Shown here piece after piece: positions 6,997 through 11,586 of a stretch of DNA of 11,586 nucleotides. Every line of letters begins with the position of its first letter. The stretch's first letter is position 1. The stretch is from Thermodesulfobacterium sp. (GTDB lineage: Bacteria > Desulfobacterota > Thermodesulfobacteria > Thermodesulfobacteriales > Thermodesulfobacteriaceae): positions 1 through 11,586 of the forward strand of contig JAGGXL010000027.1 of NCBI GenBank assembly GCA_021163085.1, given 5' to 3'. The notes beneath the pieces are model-generated. The model did no database searches. It was not told the DNA's origin and was given only the letters and a program-made list of their open reading frames with translations. The translations under genes and the position numbers were made by a program.

Positions 6997-8378
6997 ATTG
7001 ACAAGCTTGTATCCAGATTTCCAAAAGAAGTATATTGAGAGAAATAGTTCAATTTAACAATTCCTATAGGTCCATTTCTTTGTTTTCCGATAATTATTTC
7101 TGCAATGCCCTTTTCTGGACTTTCTTTGTTATAAAATTCGTCTCTATAAATAAACAAAATCACATCTGCATCTTGTTCCAGAGCTCCTGACTCTCTGAGA
7201 TCTGAAAGCTGAGGTCTTTTATCAGGTCTTTCTTCAACCTTTCTGTTAAGCTGGGATAGAGCAATAACAGGGATGTTCAATTCTTTTGCAAGAGACTTTA
7301 ATCCTGCAGAAATTTCAGAAATTTCTTGTTCTCTTCTTTCCTTTCTTTCAAGACCTTTCATAAGTTGTAAATAATCAATAACAATAAGCCCTAAGGGGAT
7401 TTCCTTTAAGAGTTTTCTTGTTTTGGCTTTTACTTCTAGGATATTTATTCCTGGAGTTTCATCAATGTAAATATAGAGTTGACTGAGTGTAGAAGCAGCT
7501 TGAGTTATTTTTTGCCATTCTTTAGAATCAAGCTGTCCTGTCCTAAATTTTTGAAAGCTAACCTTAGCTTCGGCACAAAGCATTCTTGCACATAGTTGCT
7601 GTTTCCCCATCTCTAAAGAAAAAATAGCTGCTCCGATATTAGTTTGCTTGCAGGCATTTCTTACAATGTCAAGAGCAAAAGCAGTTTTACCCATTCCAGG
7701 ACGACCAGCGAGAATAATTAAATCACCTTTTTGGAGTCCTGCAGTCATTCTATCAAGATCATAAAATCCTGTGGGAATACCTGTTATAGAGGTACCTTTT
7801 TGATAAATATTTTCCAAATGCTTTATAGTATCTTTTACAACTTCCTTTAAAGATGAAAAACTTTCCTTTTTTCCATAATAGGAAAGCTCAAAAAAAACCT
7901 TTTCTGCATAATTAAGTAATTCCTGAGAATCTTCAGCAGAATAATAAGCTCTATATATCAGATCTTGACTTACCTTTATGATTTCCCTTAATATATTTTT
8001 TTCTTTAACTATTTTAGCATAATGAAGAATGTGTGCTGAAGTAGGAAGAAGTCCTACAATTTCTGAAAGATAAGTAGCTCCCCCTGCTTTTTCTAACTCT
8101 CCCCTTTTATCAAGTTCATTATAAACAGTAACAATGTCAATAGGTTCGTCTTTCTCAAAAAGAGAAAGACAAGCTGAGTAAATAAGTCTGTGAGAGGTGG
8201 AGTAAAAATCTTCAGGTTTTAGATAATCAATAATTTTAACTATAGAAGTAGGATCTACAAAAATACTTGCTAAGAGATACTTTTCTGCCTGTAAATCCTG
8301 AGGAGGTAAAAACTCTGAAGAAAAGACAGATTCAGGATGTAATTCTACCTTTTTTCTTGAGCGTTTGTTAGAAGGCAT
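6993..8378 (-). CDS. dnaB: Replicative DNA helicase DnaB
   Basis: DnaB is the hexameric 5'-3' helicase that unwinds DNA at the replication fork and recruits primase. At 461 aa it has normal length and no intein. The N-terminal helical domain spans about 25-125, then a linker, then the RecA-like motor. Walker A is GRPGMGKT (225-232), the catalytic Glu lies in FSLEMG (Glu257), Walker B is LIVIDYLQL (331-339) with Asp335, and LSQLNRK (374-380) and DLRESGALEQDAD (393-405) follow. The arginine finger is in GKQRNGP (431-437). The first 20 residues are basic and polar, and the family core begins at LPPQDLQAE. The ATG lies inside the rplI 3' end with an 11-nt overlap and only a weak ribosome binding site, so translation is probably coupled to L9. 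The stop overlaps that of the convergent stress-protein gene. Confidence 0.97.
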   Translation of the reverse strand: MPSNKRSRKKVELHPESVFSSEFLPPQDLQAEKYLLASIFVDPTSIVKIIDYLKPEDFYSTSHRLIYSACLSLFEKDEPIDIVTVYNELDKRGELEKAGGATYLSEIVGLLPTSAHILHYAKIVKEKNILREIIKVSQDLIYRAYYSAEDSQELLNYAEKVFFELSYYGKKESFSSLKEVVKDTIKHLENIYQKGTSITGIPTGFYDLDRMTAGLQKGDLIILAGRPGMGKTAFALDIVRNACKQTNIGAAIFSLEMGKQQLCARMLCAEAKVSFQKFRTGQLDSKEWQKITQAASTLSQLYIYIDETPGINILEVKAKTRKLLKEIPLGLIVIDYLQLMKGLERKERREQEISEISAGLKSLAKELNIPVIALSQLNRKVEERPDKRPQLSDLRESGALEQDADVILFIYRDEFYNKESPEKGIAEIIIGKQRNGPIGIVKLNYFSQYTSFGNLDTSLSI

Positions 8379-8829
8379 TTAATTTACTTTTTTCTAAAAC
8401 CTCAATTTTTATATTAACTGTTTTGTCACTGCTCAATTTTATAGGAACTTCAAAGGTACCTAACTTTTTGATAGGTTCATCTAACTGTACCTGATTTTTT
8501 TCAATTTCAATACCCTGTTCTTTTAACATATTTACAATATCTACTGAAGACACAGAACCAAATATTCTATCCTCTTCAATTATTTTTCTATACACTGTTA
8601 AAGTAATTCCTTCGAGCTTCTCTGCAAGACTTTCAAGTTTTTTCCTTTCTCTTTCAGCTTTTGCTAATATAATTCTTCTCTGGTTTTCCAAAGCTTTAAG
8701 ATTTTTCTGACTAGCTAAAATTGCCAACCCTTTAGGAATTAGGTAATTTCTTGCATATCCATCTTTAACTTTTACCACATCGCCTGCCTTGCCAAGTTTT
8801 GGAATATCTTTTCTTAAGATAACTTCCAT
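8368..8829 (-). CDS. rplI: Large ribosomal subunit protein bL9
   Basis: L9 binds 23S rRNA near the L1 stalk and reaches out from the 50S subunit through a long helix; it helps maintain reading frame. At 153 aa it has normal length. The N-terminal signature is complete: MEVILRKDIPKLGKAGDVV followed by VKDGYARNYLIPKGLA (21-36). The lysine-rich connecting helix covers about 43-75, and the C-terminal domain (ITLTVYRKIIEEDRIFGSVSSVDI) follows. A good ribosome binding site (GGGAGGAA) precedes the ATG, 19 nt after rpsR. The 3' end overlaps dnaB by 11 nt. The order rpsF-rpsR-rplI-dnaB is a widespread bacterial arrangement, which supports the call and implies co-transcription. Confidence 0.97.
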   Translation of the reverse strand: MEVILRKDIPKLGKAGDVVKVKDGYARNYLIPKGLAILASQKNLKALENQRRIILAKAERERKKLESLAEKLEGITLTVYRKIIEEDRIFGSVSSVDIVNMLKEQGIEIEKNQVQLDEPIKKLGTFEVPIKLSSDKTVNIKIEVLEKSKLNAF

Positions 8830-8848
8830 AAATTCCTCCCTCTGTTAA

Positions 8849-9106
8849 TTATTCTTCTATTTCTACATCAGCTACAAATGGTAAAAGTGCCATTATTCTT
8901 GCTCTTTTAATAGCTGTAGTTAACTGTCTTTGATGATAGGCACAGGTGCCTGTTTGTTTTCTATGAATAATCATGCCTTTTTCATTTAAAAACGGTTTTA
9001 AAACCTCTGGGTTTTTGTAATCAATTTTTAAATTTGGATCTACACAAAATTTGCAAACCTTTTTTCTGGCAAAAAACCTTCTTTTTATATTAAATCCTTC
9101 GCTCAT
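8849..9106 (-). CDS. rpsR: Small ribosomal subunit protein bS18, with zinc-ligand cysteines
   Basis: S18 pairs with S6 and binds the central domain of 16S rRNA at the 30S platform. The 85-aa length is normal. Signature segments are FFARKKVCKFC (11-21), the stretch to NEKGMIIHRKQTGTCAYHQRQL (41-62) and the C-terminal AIKRARIMALLPF (65-77). Cys18, Cys21, Cys55 and His58 are all present. That is the metal-ligand pattern of the C+ form of S18, so this copy probably binds zinc; many bacteria carry a C- form that lost these residues. A strong ribosome binding site (AGGAGGT) precedes the ATG. The gap to rpsF is 32 nt and contains no ssb gene. Confidence 0.97.
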   Translation of the reverse strand: MSEGFNIKRRFFARKKVCKFCVDPNLKIDYKNPEVLKPFLNEKGMIIHRKQTGTCAYHQRQLTTAIKRARIMALLPFVADVEIEE

Positions 9107-9138
9107 TTTCTCTTTACCTCCTTTTTATATCTTAAATT

Positions 9139-9495
9139 TTAAACTTCTTTAGCTTCTAAATTTTCTTCATTAGGCGTAAATCTATCTTCTAACTTAACAA
9201 TAATAAACCTTATAACTCTTTCGTCAATTCTAAAAAATTCTTCTAAATCCTTTGGTAATTTTGACAGTCCATAAAATTCTATTAAAATATAATAGCCCTG
9301 CTTTTTCTTCTCAATAGGATAAGCAAGTTTCCTCATTCCCCATTCATCAATTTTTAAAATTTCTCCCTCTTTTGACTCTACGAGTTGTTTGATTTTTTCT
9401 AATACTTGATCTTTCTCTTCTACCTTTTCTGGATTGATGATAAAAAGAGATTCCCACTTACGGAATCTTTTAACAGGTCTCCACAACTCAATCAT
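9139..9495 (-). CDS. rpsF: Small ribosomal subunit protein bS6, with short N-terminal extension
   Basis: S6 forms a heterodimer with S18 on the 30S platform, and in several bacteria the S6:S18 pair represses its own mRNA. The protein is 118 aa. The family core is clear: KWESLFIINPE (13-23), DEWGMRKLAYPIEKKKQGYYILIEF (49-73) and FRIDERVIRFIIVKL (87-101). Most S6 proteins start about five residues before the position of Glu15, so MIELWRPVKR is roughly ten extra residues. The start is still well supported, because AAGGAGGTAACCT stands directly before the ATG. No ATG lies closer to the core. The upstream leader can fold over this ribosome binding site (see the regulatory entry). Confidence 0.96.
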   Translation of the reverse strand: MIELWRPVKRFRKWESLFIINPEKVEEKDQVLEKIKQLVESKEGEILKIDEWGMRKLAYPIEKKKQGYYILIEFYGLSKLPKDLEEFFRIDERVIRFIIVKLEDRFTPNEENLEAKEV

Positions 9496-9556
9496 AGGTT
9501 ACCTCCTTCTGGCCTTTTTTGGCCCCCTTTAAAAATAAAGGGAGCAAGGAGTAAAA
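9496..9556 (-). promoter_or_regulatory. Candidate autoregulatory leader of rpsF that can hide the ribosome binding site
   Basis: This lies between the 3' end of tRNA-Val and the rpsF ATG. On the leftward transcript GCTCCCTTTA (9545-9536) pairs with TAAAGGGGGC (9531-9522) in 10 bp, one of them G-U, around a UUUU loop. Directly outside it, TTACTCCTT (9554-9546) pairs with AAGGAGGTAA (9508-9499), the rpsF Shine-Dalgarno, in 9 bp with one bulged G. A short alternative hairpin, GGCC (9524-9521), six A, GGCC (9514-9511), would compete with the 10-bp stem and free the site. I see no CCG motif of known S6:S18 leaders, so a match to that class is unproven. Confidence 0.55.
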
Positions 9557-9628
9557 TGGGCGGTGCTGGATTCGAACCAGCGACATCCACCGTGTGAGGA
9601 TGGCGCTCTACCCCTGAGCTAACCGCCC
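9557..9628 (-). tRNA. tRNA-Val(CAC)
   Basis: This is a complete 72-nt cloverleaf. The acceptor stem GGGCGGT/ACCGCCC is seven perfect pairs with discriminator A at 9557. The D arm is GCTC, loop AGGGGTA, GAGC. The anticodon arm is CCATC/GGTGG with one T-G pair, around the loop CTCACAC, so the anticodon is CAC (9596-9594), reading GUG valine codons. The variable loop is ATGTC. The T arm is GCTGG, loop TTCGAAT, CCAGC. The 3' CCA is not encoded and must be added. The gene lies 39 nt after the Nudix gene and 61 nt before rpsF on the same strand, so it may be cut from a shared transcript. Confidence 0.97.
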
Positions 9629-9667
9629 TTTTTAAACTAATATTTAAATTAACCCATATTTGATTTT

Positions 9668-10051
9668 TTACAAGTCTCCTTTTAAAGTTTCAATTAGTTC
9701 TCTATCGGCAGGACATAGCTTCAGATTTTTGGCTTCTTCAAAAGAAACCCATCTTAATTCCAAAGCCTCCTTTAAAACTGGAGCTTCTTTAAATTCTACC
9801 TCAAAAAGTATAAGCTCTATTTCTCCTTCAGGATATTTATAATTTACTTTGCCAAACATTTTTTTTGCTTTTGCTTCAATTCCAAGTTCCTCTCTAAGTT
9901 CTCTCTCTATAGCTTTTTCCAGGCTCTCCTCCTTTTCAACTTTTCCTCCTGGAAATTCCCAAAGCCCTCCTCTCTTTTTATTAAAAGGTCTCTTTACTAA
10001 TAAAAATTTTTTCCCTTTTCTTAAAAAACCCGCAACAACCTTTAAAGTCAC
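9668..10051 (-). CDS. MutT-like Nudix hydrolase ((8-oxo-)dGTP/NTP pyrophosphatase type)
   Basis: This enzyme hydrolyses nucleoside triphosphates, likely oxidised dGTP or a related damaged nucleotide, to the monophosphate and so protects replication. The complete Nudix box GX5EX7REUXEEXGU is visible as GKVEKEE...RELREELGI (36-58), preceded by GGLWEFPG. The C-terminal WVSFEEAKNLKLCPADRELI (101-120) is the pattern of the MutT/NudG branch. Start choice: a TTG at 10078 is in frame and would give 136 aa, but it lies inside purB with no ribosome binding site. The GTG at 10051 has TTGGAG nine bases upstream, within the last purB codons, lies 4 nt after the purB stop, and gives MTLKVVAGFL, the usual family N-terminus; the product is then 127 aa. 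Coupling to purB is likely. The exact substrate is not certain, so no symbol is given. Confidence 0.9.
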   Translation of the reverse strand: MTLKVVAGFLRKGKKFLLVKRPFNKKRGGLWEFPGGKVEKEESLEKAIERELREELGIEAKAKKMFGKVNYKYPEGEIELILFEVEFKEAPVLKEALELRWVSFEEAKNLKLCPADRELIETLKGDL

Positions 10052-10055
10052 TTTT

Positions 10056-11381
10056 TTATTCTCCAAAAACTCTCTCAAATATTTTGTCTACATATTTCAA
10101 ATAGTAATTAACATCAAAAATCCTTTCAATTTCAGCAGTAGTAAGAAATTTAAGAATTCTATCATCTTTTACCACCAGGTCTTTAAAATTAAGTGTTTTA
10201 TCCTGCCAAACTTTCATAGCCAGTTCCTGAACTATCTTATAGGCTTCCTCTCTGGTCATCCCCTTCTCAGTTAAAGCAAGCATGACTTGTTGAGAAAAAA
10301 TAAGTCCTCTTAAAAGATTAAAATTTCTTTTCATATTTTCAGAGTAAACTATCAGATTTTTTAAAAGGCCTTCTAATCTTACAAGCATAAAATCAGCAAC
10401 TGTTGTTGCATCAGGAACAATAACTCTTTCAACTGAAGAATGGCTGATATCCCTTTCGTGCCACAAAACTACATTTTCTAAAGCTGGCACCAAATATCCT
10501 CTTAGAAGTCTCGCAAGTCCACATAAATTTTCAGAAAGAATAGGATTTCTCTTATGAGGCATAGCAGAAGAACCTTTCTGACCAGGAGAAAAGTATTCCT
10601 CTACTTCTAACACTTCTGTTCTTTGCAGATGCCTTATTTCTATAGCTATTTTTTCTACTGTGGTGCCAAGAATTGCAAGTGAAGCCATATACTCCGCATA
10701 CCTATCTCTCTGAACAATCTGATTAGAAATAGGATCTGGTTTAAGCCCCAATTTTTCACAAACATAAGCTTCAACCTCTGGAGGAACATGTGCAAAAGTT
10801 CCTACTGCTCCAGATATTTTTCCATAAGAAATGGTCTCTAAAGCATTTAAAAGCCTCTTTTCGTTTCTCTTTGCCTCTTCATACCAAAGAGCAATTTTTA
10901 AACCAAAGGTAATAGGTTCAGCATGAATTCCATGGGTTCTGCCTATCATTAGTGTATCTTTAAATTCATGAGCTCTGTCTTTCAAAATCTTTTTTATTCT
11001 GCCAAGATCTTCTATAATGATTTCCATAGCCCTTTTCATCAACCATGCCATAGCAGTATCAAGCATATCAGAGGAGGTCATGCCAAGATGGAGATACCGT
11101 CCAGAAGGTCCTATAATTTCTGAAAGATGGGTTAAAAAAGCTATCACATCATGCTTCGTTTCTTTTTCGATTTCTTCCACTCTCTTAATATTTTCCACTG
11201 TAAAACCTTTTTTCATGTAAGGAGATAGCTTTTCTTTTATAACCTTGTAATCTTTTTTCGGGACCTTACCAAGCTTATACCAAGCTTCGCAGGCATAAAA
11301 CTCTACTAAACACCATGCCCTTAGTTTTTCTTCAGGACTCCAAAGTTTTACCATAACATCCCTGGTATACCTTGGAATCAT
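10056..11381 (-). CDS. purB: Adenylosuccinate lyase
   Basis: PurB acts twice in purine synthesis: it splits SAICAR to AICAR plus fumarate, and adenylosuccinate to AMP plus fumarate. It is a cytoplasmic homotetramer of the fumarase/aspartase superfamily. At 441 aa it has the usual length of the short bacterial form. Catalytic regions are TKHDVIAF (75-82, with His77), TSSDMLDTA (102-110), GRTHGIHAEP (147-156, with His150) and the superfamily signature GSSAMPHKRNP (270-280), whose flexible loop carries the catalytic Ser. The ATG follows an excellent ribosome binding site (AGGAGGAGG). The gene heads a leftward run through the Nudix gene and tRNA to rpsF and dnaB, though a separate promoter before the tRNA cannot be excluded. 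Confidence 0.97.
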   Translation of the reverse strand: MIPRYTRDVMVKLWSPEEKLRAWCLVEFYACEAWYKLGKVPKKDYKVIKEKLSPYMKKGFTVENIKRVEEIEKETKHDVIAFLTHLSEIIGPSGRYLHLGMTSSDMLDTAMAWLMKRAMEIIIEDLGRIKKILKDRAHEFKDTLMIGRTHGIHAEPITFGLKIALWYEEAKRNEKRLLNALETISYGKISGAVGTFAHVPPEVEAYVCEKLGLKPDPISNQIVQRDRYAEYMASLAILGTTVEKIAIEIRHLQRTEVLEVEEYFSPGQKGSSAMPHKRNPILSENLCGLARLLRGYLVPALENVVLWHERDISHSSVERVIVPDATTVADFMLVRLEGLLKNLIVYSENMKRNFNLLRGLIFSQQVMLALTEKGMTREEAYKIVQELAMKVWQDKTLNFKDLVVKDDRILKFLTTAEIERIFDVNYYLKYVDKIFERVFGE

Positions 11382-11439
11382 TTAACCTCCTCCTAAATAT
11401 AATTTTTTAATTCAAAACCTAATTGACTTTTTAAACTTT

Positions 11440-11459
11440 TTTGTTATTTGAATAACAAA
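11440..11459. repeat. Perfect 20-bp inverted repeat in a divergent intergenic region (operator-like)
   Basis: Arms TTTGTTATT (11440-11448) and AATAACAAA (11451-11459) are exact reverse complements around the centre TG. The stem would be almost all A-T with a two-base loop, and no T-run follows, so a transcription terminator is unlikely and a site for a dimeric protein is more plausible. It lies between purB (leftward) and the secreted-protein gene (rightward). Each strand shows TTGTTA within it: rightward it is 17 nt from TTAAAT (11464-11469), leftward 17 nt from TTTAAA (11435-11430), so it could overlap weak -35 elements of both. I cannot assign a regulator. Confidence 0.6.
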
Positions 11460-11478
11460 TTCCTTAAATTTTTCAAAA

Positions 11479-11586
11479 ATGAAAGGAAAATTATTTTTGT
11501 ATATCCTCTCTATTATACTTCTCATTTCTTCTAAATCAATTGCTAAATCTGTACCTATTTCCCAAAATATTCACTCTCAGTATATA
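11479..11586 (+). CDS. 5' end of a gene for an exported protein (cut by window edge)
   Basis: An ATG opens a frame that stays open for 36 codons to the end of the window. The first 22 residues are a good signal peptide: a basic start (MKGK), a hydrophobic core LFLYILSIILLIS (5-17) and a cleavage-like SIA at 20-22. The mature part visible is only KSVPISQNIHSQYI, too short to identify a family. There is no lipobox Cys, so a lipoprotein is unlikely. No Shine-Dalgarno sequence precedes the ATG. An in-frame TTG at 11497 has AAAGGA upstream but would lose the basic n-region, so I keep the ATG. The gene is divergent from purB, and the 20-bp dyad lies 20 bp upstream. Confidence 0.65.
   Translation, partial: MKGKLFLYILSIILLISSKSIAKSVPISQNIHSQYI

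Noticed and set aside
7001..7010. 10-bp palindrome ACAAGCTTGT near the convergent stops
   Set aside because: It has no loop, lies in the dnaB coding sequence, has no T-run after it, and a 10-bp palindrome is expected by chance.
9406..9597. 63-codon rightward frame ending in GAGFEPATSTV
   Set aside because: It is the antisense of rpsF plus the 3' half of tRNA-Val. The GFEPATSTV ending is a familiar false protein made by reading the T arm of a tRNA gene.
9660..9842. 60-codon rightward frame opposite the Nudix gene
   Set aside because: Antisense shadow, Ser-rich, no supporting signal.
9849..10274. 141-codon rightward frame opposite the Nudix and purB genes
   Set aside because: It runs antisense through two well-supported genes, is Phe/Ser-rich as expected from reversed Lys/Glu codons, and has no family motif.
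11017..11220. 67-codon rightward frame inside purB
   Set aside because: Antisense shadow of purB with no ribosome binding site or motif; the purB evidence is overwhelming.
1..11586. CRISPR array, insertion sequence, phage or other defence island
   Set aside because: No regularly spaced repeats, terminal inverted repeats, transposase, integrase or cas-like motifs were seen; the genes are housekeeping types with uniform base use.

Overview
The window is AT-rich and its proteins are heavy in Lys, Glu and Ile. That fits a low-GC, probably thermophilic bacterium; a Thermodesulfobacterium-like lineage is my best guess, but no 16S rRNA or other diagnostic marker is present. Gene density is very high. 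Almost every base from 35 to 11381 is coding, several neighbours overlap, and no stretch of 300 bases lacks a gene. I see no insertion sequence, integrase, CRISPR array or phage gene.

Left part (35-4702). A rightward pair encodes a long-chain polyprenyl diphosphate synthase and a HAD-family phosphatase, overlapping by ATGA. The phosphatase gene collides tail to tail (53 nt) with a leftward gene for a UvrD/AddA-type helicase that lacks the usual C-terminal nuclease. Head to head with that helicase, only 24 bp away, is rsmE (16S rRNA m3U1498 methyltransferase). The gap holds a symmetric -10-like element. Neither gene has a Shine-Dalgarno sequence, so both may be leaderless or nearly so.

Middle part (4758-6996). 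A rightward pair encodes an unrecognised 160-aa protein and an exported DUF4198-type protein, separated by 2 nt and probably translationally coupled. They are followed by a separately promoted two-domain universal stress protein. Its stop codon is shared through a TTAA palindrome with the stop of dnaB on the other strand.

Right part (6993-11381). One long leftward unit reads purB, a mutT-like Nudix gene, tRNA-Val(CAC), rpsF (S6), rpsR (S18), rplI (L9) and dnaB. It joins purine synthesis, nucleotide-pool cleaning, translation and the replicative helicase. The usual ssb between rpsF and rpsR is absent. The 61-nt stretch between the tRNA and rpsF can fold into a 10-bp hairpin nested in a helix that covers the rpsF ribosome binding site, so it is a good candidate for an autoregulatory leader.

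Right edge (11382-11586). A divergent intergenic region carries a perfect 20-bp dyad. It is followed by the 5' end of a rightward gene encoding a protein with a signal peptide, cut by the window edge.

Most of the window is ordinary housekeeping DNA. I find no convincing new multi-gene system. The points most worth checking are the rpsF leader, the helicase/rsmE divergent promoter, the dyad at the right edge, and the unknown gene coupled to the DUF4198 protein.
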